From Eledone cirrhosa (lineage: Eukaryota; Mollusca; Cephalopoda; Octopoda; Eledonidae), in NCBI GenBank assembly GCA_964016885.1, contig OZ024743.1, positions 189,525,853 through 189,589,852 on the forward strand: DNA of 64,000 bases, written 5' to 3'. How positions within the stretch are numbered: the stretch's first letter is position 1; each line of letters begins with the position of its first letter. The notes beneath the pieces are model-generated. The model did no database searches, was not told the origin of the DNA, and worked only from the letters and a program-made list of their open reading frames with translations. Both the position numbers and the translations under genes were made by a program. This document shows positions 54,016 to 64,000 of this stretch, piece by piece.

Positions 54016-54750
54016 GGTGACTGCAATATATTTCCTACATAAGGCCTGAATGCATCCCATATTATCCTGCACAAAGACAATGTGGTTGGATGCCTTTACT
54101 GTTTCTAGCCACATTGCAATATATTAGTGGTCTCATTCATGCCAGACACCAATTTGGAACTTTCTCAGACCCACAAACTTGGTTTTACTAGCTTCCTCAT
54201 GGATACATCATTGGGCTGAGAGCTAACAGTGTCCCCCATTTCTCCACTCCCCTAATAATTTACCAGGGCTGCTTATAAACCAGGCAGCAGCCTACTTATA
54301 TCTCAACTAACTATAATATCTGGTGTCCAAATTGTTATCTGACACATGCGACCCATTCTCTAGCAGAACAGTTCTGCCAAGAACACCTTGGAATTTACCT
54401 CTGTCTCAGAATGAAATATTAATTCCTAAATCTGTAGGAAATAGATGCAGCCCATCAAATTAGCACTCAGAATATGACTAGTACCTACTTTATTTACACC
54501 CTTCAAGTATAAAAAGATTTGAGCTCAGAATGTACAGATTATGAAACTAAATAATACTTATTTTTGGCAATTCACATTTCAATGAGAAATGTTTATTGCT
54601 TTTGTTGTTTTTCAGCCCCAAGTTCTCTTAAACTGACCTTGATTTAAATAAAGATTGTATCATGATAGTAGATTCAAATTTCTCAGAATAAGATCTTGAA
54701 TGGAGAAGAGAGATTGCCAAAATGGCTCACTTTTTGGAGAATGATCTTGT
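54016..54750. other. No gene seen; possible decayed SINE
   Basis: About 54340-54370 shares ccattctctagcagaacag with 9195-9215. At 54480-54545 a minus-strand SINE relic is suggested by aaaagatttgagctcagaat. Otherwise nothing is recognised. Confidence 0.35.
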
Positions 54751-54766
54751 GTTTGATGGACTCTGC

Positions 54767-55318
54767 AATGGAAATGCAGTTGGCAACTTCACACCTATAT
54801 CTTGTTTCCTTCTTATGTGGGAACTTATGACAGGTGTCACAGCTGAGATACAGAGGAGATACTACTTGCAGAGCAGAAGGGATGTAGGAGAAGAAGCAAG
54901 GGGACAAAGAATCAATTGTTGATTTATAAGGTGATCCTTAAAGATTGTAAAGGGAGACACAAGTCTTGCCATGGTCTGGATCGATTACCACAAGGCTTAT
55001 GACATGGTGCCACATAGTTGGATAGTAGAATGTTTGAAAATCTTTGATACTGCAGCTAACGTTAGGCAGTTTCTGGTGAGCTGTATGGATGGTTGGGAGA
55101 CTGAAGTGACATCATCTCGACAAACATTGGGAGTTGTGAAGATCAAGAAAGGAATATTTCAGGGAGACAGTCTTTCACACTTGCTGTTTTTACTGTGTAT
55201 GGTTCCACTTTCATTTGTGTTGAGTAGGTCAAATGCTAGTTATCAGTGGGGAGGATGCAAGTTTAAAATAAACCACTTGCTGTTCATAGATGATGTAAAA
55301 TTTTATGGAAAATCCTAG
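54767..55318 (+). pseudogene. R2-type reverse transcriptase, fingers and palm
   Basis: The first segment reads NAVGNFTPISCFLLMWELMTG, then after a shift [18 protein letters not shown]. The open piece 54971-55318 (115 aa) has [16 protein letters not shown] (motif A, Asp5), IKKGIFQGDSLSHLLF (motif B; the usual SP is SH) and LLFIDDVKFYGKS (motif C, FIDD at 105-108). The catalytic Asp pair is kept. It ends in a stop before the thumb. Confidence 0.75.
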
Positions 55319-55360
55319 GAACATATTTATTCCTTTGTACAGACAGTTCATACATTCTGT

Positions 55361-55834
55361 ATGGATATAGGAATGGAATTTAGCATTAAAAAATGTGGGC
55401 TTCTACTGCTGAAGCGAAGTAAAATTAATAAGATGGAAGGAATTGAATTATCAGATGGACAAGTTATGAAAGAAATTGATGACAACAGGTATAGGTACTT
55501 AGGCATAATGAAAACAAACCAAATGAAAGAACTATTATCAAAGAAATATAAACAGAGACTGAAGTTGGTGTTAAAGATGAAGTTAAGTGGTAGAAATAAG
55601 ATACTGGCTATCAACACACAGGCTGTTGCAGTGCTAAGGTATAGCACTGGTGGGATAGAGTGGAGATGTGATGAACTTAAGGAGCTTGATAAAAATACCA
55701 AGAAAATGATAAAACTACAAGGGACTCTACACCCCAAAAGTGACGTGAACATGTATCTCCCACAACAGGGAAGAAGAAAGGGTCTCATAGGCTCTGAAAT
55801 GTGTGTGAAGACCAAGGAAAATAATCTGGCATGA
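55361..55834 (+). pseudogene. R2-type LINE thumb region
   Basis: 157-aa open piece following the palm: IGMEFSIKKCGLLLLKRSK, NRYRYLGIMKTN, KYKQRLKLVLKMKLSGRNK, AINTQAVAVLRYSTGGIEW and ELDKNTKKMIKLQGTLHPKSDVNMYLP. These strings are characteristic of this LINE group (YLGI, INxxAVPVLRY, MxGxLHPKSDVxRLY). It is separated from the palm by one stop and a gap of about 40 bp. Confidence 0.75.
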
Positions 55835-56134
55835 CATGTTATGAGTTCAAAGGAGAAATTGATGGCATGAATAAGAAAGATAAAGGTCCTAAGCAGTGAT
55901 GAAACAGAAGAAAGGCAGACAAAATGACACCTTGCCTAGATGAAAAAAATAAATGAATGGTCAATTCTTGCTTGAAATGCCTGAGGCAGTTGAAAAAGAT
56001 AAGAACTGGAAATGAACTTGAAAATGTGACTTGAAAGTTAAAACTGAAGCCCTTTTTTTTTTGCAGCACAGGATCAGTAACTGAGAACAAACTATATCAA
56101 GTTCAATATTGATATATGACTGAATTCCTCAATT

Positions 56135-56188
56135 TGTAGGTGATGTGGTGAGAAAGCTGAAACAATAAACCACATTATTAACAAATGT
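56135..56188 (+). pseudogene. CCHC zinc knuckle of the R2-type LINE (broken)
   Basis: CR-stop-CGEKAETINHIINKC: all four ligands kept as C-x2-C-x8-H-x4-C, with one stop between the first two Cys. This knuckle sits between the reverse transcriptase and the restriction-like endonuclease in R2-type proteins, exactly as here. Confidence 0.65.
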
Positions 56189-56271
56189 AAGATGCTTGCA
56201 CAGAAAGAGTAGAAGCGAAGATATGACAATTTGCCAGATTCATTCATTGGATTCTCTGTCATAAGTATGAC

Positions 56272-56720
56272 ATGAACAGGAGTGAGAAATGTTATGTGCA
56301 CCAGCCGGGAAGAGTTGCTGAAAATGAACAGTATAAAATCTTGTGGCAAATAACCATCCAGTGTGACCATCTTATGATGGCTAGAAAACCTGAAATTGTT
56401 GTTGTAGAAAAGAAGAATAACAAGGAAATGATCGTGGATATTGCTTCACCATGGCATCATAGGATGAATGAGAAAGATAAGAAATACCAGGAGCTGAAGA
56501 AGGAAAAACAGGAAACTGTGGAGAATCAGACACGTAGAAGTGGTACCAATTGTAGTTGGTGGACTGGGAGCCATTAGTAAAAGGTTAGATGAATGTCTTG
56601 AGAAACTAGGAATTACCATCAGGCTGGGATTATTGCAGAAAATAGTCTTGATAGGAACTGCAAGGAGTACAACGAGGGTGTTCGAAAGTGGAAGGTAAAG
56701 AACACACCTAAATGATCTTT
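56272..56720 (+). pseudogene. R2-type restriction-like endonuclease domain
   Basis: The open piece 56272-56577 reads HQPGRVAENEQYKILW, TIQCDHLMMARKPEIVVVEKK and EMIVDIASPWHHRMNEKDKKYQELKKE. The nuclease core of this group is RRPDIVVV(D/N)KK...IIDVA; here PD is PE. After a shift at about 56530 the frame VVPIVVGGLGAISKRLDECLEKLGI and LLQKIVLIGTARSTTRV completes the protein. The nuclease would nick target DNA for priming; frameshifts make it dead. Confidence 0.75.
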
Positions 56721-56799
56721 GCCTATTGGCTATGGCTTGCTCAGATATTATGGTTTTGGTATAACTTCTACCAGAGAAAAAGCATTACAAATGGCAATA

Positions 56800-56995
56800 A
56801 TTGTTTCTAATTTCACAAGTACAGTAATTTAGGGGAGGGTGAAAAATGATTATATCAATCCATTGCATTACTGGTACGTTATTTTATTGTCCCCATAAGG
56901 AGGAAAGGCAAAGCTAACCTCAACAGGATCTGAAATCTATGCAGCAAAACAAGATGGCTGGCGTTCTATCAATACTATCAATCCACTGCATTTAC
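56800..56995 (-). mobile_element. tRNA-derived SINE (type 2), minus copy
   Basis: Reverse complement of the type 2 SINE: tgcattactggtacgttatt, ccccataaggaggaaaggca and aagctaacctcaacaggatc. Flanks caaatggcaataattg (56787) and caaatgacaataatca (56992) are probably a mutated target duplication. Confidence 0.7.
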
Positions 56996-57227
56996 AAATG
57001 ACAATAATCATAATAATATATTGAGGAGAAGGATGGTGATAAGCTATCAGAGTTTGTTTTATTCAACGAAATTTGTTTGGCATAAGTAAAACAGTCTTAT
57101 GAATGCTGTCTTCCATTTCTCTCAAGACTTGGAAAATCTTCACAAATACGAAAATACAGACAAACATATTTAAGTAGTGCTTTCTGTTTAAATAATTAGT
57201 CACATTCAAAATTACAATTTTGTCATC

Positions 57228-57572
57228 TAAACCCTTTAGAATTTACATTACTCTATATTTACTATTGTATTTTCATGGTAAAGACTTTATCTCACATAAT
57301 TATCTCACAAAATATCGAAGCTACAAAATTTTGATATTATTTATTTTGAGATCTGAGTTCAAATCCCGCCGAGGTTAACTTTGCCTTTCATCCTTATGGG
57401 GTCGATAAAATAAAGTACCAGTAATACACTGGGTAATTTTCTGGCCTTGTGCCAAAAGTAGAAACAATTATTTATTTTGAGAACACTACCTTAACATTGG
57501 TATGAGCAGCCAATTATGCCTAGTTTGAACAGAAAGGGGTGAGAGGATTCTGGCCTATTTAAATGTTAAAGG
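57228..57572. mobile_element. MITE-like repeat, family C copy 3, split by a SINE
   Basis: The left end accctttagaatttacatta and the right end atttaaatgttaaagggtc form inverted termini. It contains tttactattgtattttcatg and, after the SINE, gagaacactaccttaacatt and gcctagtttgaacagaaagg. The SINE at 57351-57466 interrupts it with an exact 15-bp duplication. Confidence 0.7.
57351..57466 (+). mobile_element. 5'-truncated tRNA-derived SINE (type 2)
   Basis: Begins at the B box (atctgagttcaaatcccgcc) and runs to gccttgtgccaaaagtagaa. The target attatttattttgag is duplicated at 57336-57350 and 57467-57481. Confidence 0.8.
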
Positions 57573-60500
57573 GTCAATGTTCTTTTTCTCTTTATTAAAG
57601 ACTCCTATATGGTGTTCTATGTACTAGAGATCATTGATAGGACAGCTAGAGGTTAAAATATGCAAGAAGTAAACAAATTCAAAGCTAATATCTGCTCTAC
57701 TTCAAACCCAATCATCACAAAATTATCTGGTTCATGCACTTTCTACATTCTAAATGTTAATACTAATATAGGTATGGCTTCATACTGTCCATAAATATAA
57801 ATATCTGTTTAACAGGCATAATCTTAAAGTTAACTTTAGGTGTACTGCAAACAAGCATGCGTAGCTGTTGAATGGATCCTGCAATACAGAGGCTTTCACA
57901 TATGAAGTAGAGGTTACATCAACAATACAAAGTTCTTTATTTCATGGTTATACCTGTGTTTATTTGACTATTCAATTAAGTTTGAATTGTTTTACAGATT
58001 GCAATTATACACCTGAAATGTCATGAATGTGTTTATACATTTTTGAATTTGGAGGTTTTTATTTTATTTTTTGTTAATCTCCAGATGCGATCTCTGATGT
58101 AAGTTAAAACTAGCTACCAACACTGCTTTTAAAAATGTGTTAGATCTTTATTGATTCAATAGACAAATAAGATTATATCAGTATACTTTCATTACAGCAG
58201 TTCTTTCATCTTTTTTCAATTTAGTCTGATAGAGAAGAATTTTGTGGTTCTATGTGTCCCACAAGCTGCCTGCTTGTGTTCTAAATATGATTGCAAACAT
58301 CTTTGCACGTAATAAACTTGTTTAATGCAGAGGCAAAGATTCTTTTGTTGTATACACCTGGGTCCATTATTCACAATTTTTCGATGAATGAAGATAAATT
58401 TTTTTGAACAATGAACAAACAATAGTTGAAATATTATAAATATTATTAAATACAAGATAGATTATCTACTATTTTTCCATTGTTTAAATTTTATTTTATT
58501 TTATTTCATTTTTTTGTTTTAGATTTTTTGTGAAGAACATAAGTAGTTTGAAAAAATAACTTTATTCTTACAAAATAGAGATGAATACTGAACTTGGATA
58601 TAACAAAATTATATTAGAAGACAAAATTAAACACCTTTCTCTTGAAAATGTATCAAGTTTATTCAAATTCTTTGTTATTCAACATTCAACTTAGAATTAC
58701 TTTTGTGCTTCAAGATCTGTTGACTGGCAAACTTGATAAAAGAAAAAAGGTTTTACCATTAGATGTTCTGAGTTCAAATCCTACTTAGATCAACTTTACT
58801 TTTCATCTCTTTAAGGCTAAGCTTTTAATTCTCTGTTCTGTTATTTATTCTGTTCCAATGTTGGATACAAACAAGTAAGATGTTGCCCAATCGATGACTC
58901 AGTCTGACATTGGAGGTATAATTGTCTTCAACATATTTGACCAGAGAGGCTAATAACAAAATCAAAATTAGCCAGGTCCAAAGGCTCTGTTTCAAACCAT
59001 GTGGATTCTGATAACTGGAAACAGAATTTAAACTCGGATGGTAAAGAACTGGAGCAGATGCCACAAGGCATCCTGTCTAATGCTCCAACTACTTCAACAA
59101 TTTACTGCTTTTTGCTGGTAATTTAAAGATCTTTGAAAAGACGAACAGCTTTGTTGATTTCAATGGGATGTGAGCTCAGTTTGCAGAGAACCAGATCAGG
59201 TATTTCAATGCCTTCTATCTGACACCCTATTGCCAATTTGTTTTGCATTATGGCAGATAAACTATGCACAAATAATATGCAAGGAAAGAATCAATGAGCT
59301 ATATATTTTCCTACAAAATTATATGCTATTTCTTGCAAAAGAAAAAAAAAACAGGGAACTTCTACAATGCTGCTTGACTAGATATCTTTTAAAAAAGGAA
59401 TGCATTAAATAATTTATTCAGTTAAAAAAATAAATGTTCACAGTCTTAGATAATTGGTCGGCTCATTTAGGGTTATGCTGGGATTAAACAACAATGACAG
59501 TCAATATTTATGTGAATGAGAAGCTGAGATATTTTAGTTTTTATAACAAAAGCATTCACAAGGAAACACTAGATTTCATGAAATTTGGCAAATTGGCAGA
59601 ATTATTAGAACATTAGACAAAATAATTTGCTGTATTTAGTCTGGATCATTACATTCTGAGAATGAAAGAATAAGTGGTAAAATTGCTTGCAACTACCTGT
59701 CAAGATGGTGCATTTTTTAAATGTCCCATGAAAATTTTATGACAAGGATATAGTGCTTGTCAACAAAGTCACAAGAGGTCGTTCCTTCATATTTGGTTTC
59801 TCATTGATGTATTTATCTTTCCATTCATTGGTTAACTATTAAATTGTTTTCCAAAGTTATTAGCTTCATGTTCACAACTAACATCCATTAAGAAGGTGTC
59901 TTGGATTATTTGCATAACCTTATCAAAACAGCTATCTAAATTCTTTCAAATTACACTCCATCATCTTAAAGAGAAAAGGATACACAAATAAAAGAGTTCC
60001 AGAGCCCTCCTAAAGATGGAGTCAGTCATAACTAAGATACATTGATTATAAGTCTACTTCATCAGAAACACCCTGGGGCTAAATAGCAGCAGGGACTCAT
60101 ATCCATTGAAACTGTTGTTTGTACATCAAAGGTGCTTACCCACAACCTATACAAAGACAATGTCAATGAGGCAGTGTCTGTATGGTCACTTGACTTACTT
60201 GTAATAGAAGCCAAATCTTCTTTGAATCACACCCAACTATTTCTTTTTTTTTAATGGAAGAAAACTTTTATAATCTATCATAAATACTCATTGTCTACTC
60301 TCCCCCAAAACGTCATAGTGGTCATGGGTGTCACATCTTTGATTACACATCTGTTCAGTCAAGGCTCACTTACTTTTAATAAACAATAACAACAATAAGC
60401 ATTATTACATTAAGTGTATTTCTCTCTTTAATGTCCAAGCATTCAACACAACAATGTAATTGCGATATTAATTAGCCTGATCTCTCAGAAGGATTATCTT

Positions 60501-60890
60501 CCCTCGTGTGTCATCAGTATACAATCATTAAAATTCTTACATGCAGTAATTAGTATAACACATAATTAATGACTGAATCTATATTAGAATGAAAGATGAC
60601 ACTATATTAATTAAGAGTCTGGCATAATCATAACAAAATCACATTAACATGACCATCATATGGGTAGACAGAGCAGTTAACGTAATTCCCATACACTTCT
60701 GAAATTATAACACTGCTCTTACATAATTTTACTTTTTACTCAAACACTAGATGTCTGCTGCTGCATTTTCACTTTAATTCACATTATACACTATTATATT
60801 CTCACATGTGTGTCTATGTATGTATATATATGCATGTGCTCATATGTGTTTATAAATACATATACATGGGGTGTCAAGAGTTTCCATATA
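57573..60890. other. No gene seen; long AT-rich stretch with two decayed SINEs
   Basis: Decayed type 2 SINE traces: plus at about 58768-58825 (ctgagttcaaatcctactta) and minus at about 59010-59060 (gaatttaaactcggatgg). Frames at 58216-58455, 58825-59064 and 59170-59412 have no recognised domain or supporting context. Confidence 0.45.
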
Positions 60891-60900
60891 TATATATATA

Positions 60901-60931
60901 TGCCATGTCTTTGACACAGCTAAAGAGTACT

Positions 60932-60981
<50 letters not shown>

Positions 60982-61012
60982 AGTACTCTTCAGGTGTGTC
61001 AAAGACATGGAA
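60901..61012. repeat. Inverted repeat around a (TA)n core
   Basis: gccatgtctttgacacagct...agagtactcttata (60901-60936) pairs with tataagagtactctt...gtgtcaaagacatgg (60977-61011) across a 40-bp TA run. The arms carry a family E word (catgtctttgacaca), so this is a foldback of that repeat. Confidence 0.75.
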
Positions 61013-61034
61013 GCATCTTAAAGTCACTAACTAT

Positions 61035-61400
61035 TACATTATGATGGGAGGCACATTCCTCACTAGGGAGAGACTTTGAGGTTTTATAACTTTATCTCAT
61101 CTTCTGGTGAGGATATAATCTGTTTGCCTGGTGTGCTCACCTGATTTATAAATGACCAAGTGTTTGTTTTTTTTTATTTGTATTATAGATAATTCCTCAT
61201 TTGTTGTGCTAAAGCCAAAACTTGATGGACCCCACAGAAGACTGTTTCCGAACAGGCCCATCAAATTCACCTACTATGCTTATTAGTTCCTCATCACTAG
61301 TTAGGGAAGTAGTCTGCATTATTTTGCATGCAGTATCAGTCATACTCTGTTCAGCGGAAATCAAAGGCTTATTTTAAGACCTGGATTTAGTCAGGTGACC
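61035..61400 (-). pseudogene. Decayed RTE LINE endonuclease fragment 1
   Basis: Nucleotide similarity to the 24-kb LINE at about 27020-27370: tgggaggcacattcctcact, catcttctggtgaggatata and cctggtgtgctcacctgatt against their counterparts. No open frame survives. It covers the C-terminal half of the APE domain. Confidence 0.6.
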
Positions 61401-61680
61401 CCTACCTAGAGTTCCTTCTTGACCAGTTCGTGCTTCAAGTGTAAAGAAGTATCCATCCAAATTTTTGTGATAAAGAATTCATTACAATGCATGAAAATTT
61501 AATTTTAAATATATCAAATTAGTTTTAGAATGTTATATAAAGAAGTAAACTTGCCCTATTTATTTGAAATTACTATGTTTTCCGAGCTATATTCAATGAT
61601 ATTAGAAAATCCAGAGGATTGGAATGCTTCAGAATAAGCATAAGCAAAGGATTCGTTGCAATCCTAGAAGATTTTCATTT
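61401..61680. other. Unrecognised insert between two LINE fragments
   Basis: AT-rich sequence unrelated to the LINE, separating two fragments that overlap in the LINE map. No gene. Confidence 0.35.
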
Positions 61681-62115
61681 CTTGAGCCATAACCACAGCC
61701 ACTGTGAACTCCACAGAATCTGTTCTGTTACTGCCCCACATGTCCATTGAAGTTGCCTGCCAGGATGAGGAGGTCTCTTTACTCAGTACCTGAAGTTTTC
61801 CTTATAGAACCCGTCCTTTTTGTCTTTACTTAATCCTTCCTGTGGAGCATAGGTAGATGTAATTGTCACCATTCTATTTCCTACAGCTATTCTAAGTTTG
61901 ATGATTCTGTCACTTACTCTAGCTACCTCTATCACCTTATCTATCACTTTCTCGGCTATTAAGATGCCTACACCTTCTACCTCATCATCATGAGAGTTCA
62001 TATCTCTGTTGCTTGCCAGTGATTACTCTCCTGGGGGCATCCCTCCATCTCGCTTCTTGTACACAACATGCATCTACCATTCTTCACTCTAATAGTTCCA
62101 CAATTTCCCTGAATT
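61681..62115 (-). pseudogene. RTE LINE endonuclease fragment 2
   Basis: The open piece 61783-62001 reads VEGVGILIAEKVIDKVIEV, VSDRIIKLRIAVGN and VTITSTYAPQEGLSK, matching GVGIMVAEKWADKIIDV...SAYAPQSGL of the 24-kb endonuclease. Similarity extends upstream to about 62115 and downstream to 61690. The catalytic Glu and Asp motifs are not readable. A SINE begins directly at the 62120 side. Confidence 0.75.
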
Positions 62116-62124
62116 TCATTTCAT

Positions 62125-62445
62125 GGTTAGAGCATTGGCCTTGCAATCGAGAGATTGTGAGTTCAATTCTCAGACCGGGTGATGTGTTGTTTCCTTGAGC
62201 ACTTTATTTCACATTCCTCAAGTTTACTCAGCTGTAGAAATGAGATGATAGGGACTGGGGTCCATATCATTCCACTGCAAAGTGGTCGTGGAGGTGCCAT
62301 GGCAAAAAAGCACCCAGCACTCACTGTAAATGAGGTTGGTGTTAGGAAGGGCATCCAGTTGTAGAAATCAAGCCAGAATCAGTTCCCGTCCCACCCTTCT
62401 AAGCAGGGAAAAGCGGACGTAAAATGATGATGATGATATATATAT
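62125..62445 (+). mobile_element. tRNA-headed SINE with LINE-type (GAT)n tail
   Basis: Head: tggttagagcattggccttg (A box partly lost) and gtgagttcaattctcagacc (B box). It continues with gtttccttgagcactttatt, gtggtcgtggaggtgccatg, gttaggaagggcatccagtt and gcggacgtaaaatgatgatg, ending in TA and GA runs. Inserted into the RTE endonuclease fragment. Confidence 0.8.
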
Positions 62446-62950
62446 ATATAAGAGAGAGAGAGATGTGACAAAAAAAGCTGGTAAAATGGGGGCTGAATTA
62501 TATTTAAGGTAAAAATTTTGCAAATTTTCACCAACTTCAAAAATTCCTACGTAAATGGGGTGCTAAAATAGATTTTGCTTTGGAGAGGAATTAATTACAA
62601 CGGTTCCATTCTGGAGGTGAATATTACAATGGTTTCACTTTCAACGTGAAATTTGTCTTTCGTGTGTTTTGAATGAATACGACCTTCAAAATAGTCAGAA
62701 ATAGGTATAAAAATTATTTCATAATGGGGTTCTGAAACAAGAATTATACTCTAAAAAATACTTAAAGTATTTTAAATGTTAAAACTTCATGAATATATTC
62801 TCCACTCATGAACATTTCAAAACTGTGCCACTTAAACATTATGTGATGATTAGCTGACTCGAAATATACATAGGGTTTGAATTTTGCCCTTTTCTCTGAC
62901 ATAAATTAATAGAGTTGGCTAATATTTGGATGAGCTTATATTCAACTATA
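62446..62950. other. No gene seen
   Basis: AT-rich with no recognisable element; a (GA)n scrap lies at 62452-62463. Confidence 0.4.
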
Positions 62951-62953
62951 ATC

Positions 62954-62954
<1 letters not shown>

Positions 62955-63021
<67 letters not shown>
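62955..63021. repeat. (TA)n microsatellite
   Basis: Pure TA run marking the 5' truncation point of the LINE copy that follows. Confidence 0.95.
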
Positions 63022-63024
<3 letters not shown>

Positions 63025-63550
63025 AAACAGCAGTTGGAATCAAGAGGCCTGAGAGTGAACATAGCTAAGACAAAAGTGTTGATAAATAGAAGAGAGGACA
63101 ATACTCTGATTCTATCAGGAAAATGGCCATGTTCGATATGTAGGAAAGGAACTGGCATACATTCCATAAAATGTATGCAATGCAGATCTTGGGTACACAA
63201 GAGATGTAGTGGGATAGCAGGCAAACTAACAGGTGGGGAAAACAACGTATGCATTAGATGTACAGGGAAAGTTGGCAGGAGAGAAAGCTGAGATTGTATG
63301 GACATGTGATGCGCATGGAGGATGACACTGGGTAAAGAAGTGCCAAGAAATCCCAGTAGAAGGAAGATGCAGTAGAGGTAGACGACGTAAAACATGGGCG
63401 TAGGTGGTGAGAGCAGACCTCAGATCACTGAAACTCAACGAGGAAATGACAAAGGACCGTAACAAGTGGAGAGATGCTGTGCTGAATAGTACCGATCCAA
63501 CCCTTCAAGCAGGAAAAAGCGGACATAAAATGATGATGATGATGATGATA
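63022..63550 (+). pseudogene. RTE-type LINE fragment, divergent subfamily, finger intact
   Basis: The plus frame (to 63291) reads WKQQLESRGLRVNIAKTKVL, then SGKWPCSICRKGTG...CMQC...WVHKRC...CIRC, keeping all eight finger ligands with spacing identical to the 24-kb copy. The frame then jumps directly to RLYGHVMRMEDD in another frame, so about 120 codons between finger and C-terminus are deleted. It ends with VVRADLRSLKLNEEMTKDRNKWRDAV and a 3' tail with gcaggaaaaagcggacataa and (GAT)n at 63530-63549. Confidence 0.8.
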
Positions 63551-64000
63551 TATATATTTATATATATATAAAGAGAGAGAGCGAGCTAGAGAGATATTAT
63601 ATATATATATATGTGCTTATGTATTCATGTTTGTTGGTAGGCGAGATGTTTGTTTATTAGCGATTATATGAGTCCATATGGAGTTTGTGCAAATTGTAAT
63701 GGACAGCAACAGAGTCATTTATTCAGTATGTCCACTGAAGCACAATATTCTAAATTCAATGCCTTTTGCTCCTCATCTTCTCATTTAATCCAAGCATGAG
63801 TAATATGGGAAAATAAGTTCTACTAATAAATATGACAGATTCATTTAATTTTAAAAATAAAAAAAATCACCTAGTTTTATATCAAAGAAATAGTTTATAT
63901 GCATGAATGAAATATAGTGTGTATATCTATCAATTTCTCGGCGAGTTTGCCCAAATTATAGCAAAGAGATTTTCCTATAAAAAACAATTAATACATTTTT
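63551..64000. other. No gene seen
   Basis: TA and GA simple repeats to 63612, then AT-rich DNA to the window end. Confidence 0.45.

Larger units (their letters stand above)
54760..56720 (+). mobile_element. 5'-truncated R2-type LINE with restriction-like endonuclease
   Basis: Plus-strand LINE remnant with, in order, the fingers of a reverse transcriptase, its palm, thumb, a CCHC knuckle and a restriction-like endonuclease. Spread over at least five frame segments. Domain order (RT before RLE, with a zinc knuckle between) is diagnostic of the R2/R4/NeSL group rather than the APE-type LINEs elsewhere in the window. The N-terminal DNA-binding part is missing and no target gene (such as 28S rDNA) flanks it. 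Confidence 0.75.

Overview
The window looks like repeat-dominated, AT-rich nuclear DNA of an animal, most likely a cephalopod mollusc of octopus type. This is inferred from RTE-type LINEs and tRNA-headed SINEs that share a tail ending in (GAT)n, from long (TA)n and (CA)n tracts, and from remembered similarity to octopus repeats; no host marker gene confirms it. I found no convincing host protein gene, rRNA or functional tRNA. All recognisable coding sequence belongs to transposable elements, nearly all of it broken. The window reads as an intergenic or large intronic region.

Layout. 1-6.5 kb: a mariner remnant and a near-perfect foldback (3533-3820). 6.8-8.5 kb: a 5'-truncated minus-strand RTE LINE. 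13.2-14.1 kb: a second mariner. 15.0-15.6 kb: a LINE tail and a (TG)n tract. 17.4-19.1 kb: a hAT C-terminal fragment and a decayed LINE. 20.2-20.8 kb: another LINE fragment. 22.2-24.3 kb: a Penelope-like (PLE) cluster with a GIY-YIG fragment and ribozyme-bearing repeats. 24.3-29.5 kb: the best-preserved element, a minus-strand APE-type RTE LINE whose open frame holds endonuclease, reverse transcriptase and a PHD-type finger, with three tandem ~525-bp monomers at its 5' end. 35.1-37.0 kb: a LINE C-terminus and a Helitron helicase remnant. 37.8-38.1 kb: an inverted pair of hammerhead-bearing repeats. 38.2-39.5 kb: a decayed LINE. 40.4-41.7 kb: a tandem dimer of 421 bp with a hammerhead in each unit. 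43.0-43.5 kb: a foldback. 44.4 kb: a SINE nested in a MITE-like repeat. 45.5-48.4 kb: a decayed hammerhead, a second PLE fragment and 1.3 kb of TA-rich satellite. 48.4-49.3 kb: a 657-bp direct duplication. 53.7-56.7 kb: a LINE endonuclease fragment and an R2-type LINE with restriction-like endonuclease. 61.0-63.6 kb: more RTE fragments and a SINE.

The most interesting theme is small self-cleaving RNA. Hammerhead-type three-way junctions occur in at least four unrelated repeat families here, next to two PLE fragments. The 421-bp tandem dimer has the organisation of a metazoan retrozyme. The motifs were folded by eye; activity is not shown.

The interplay is parasitic. The RTE LINE plausibly supplied the machinery for SINEs that carry its 3' tail. 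PLEs plausibly supplied that for the ribozyme repeats.
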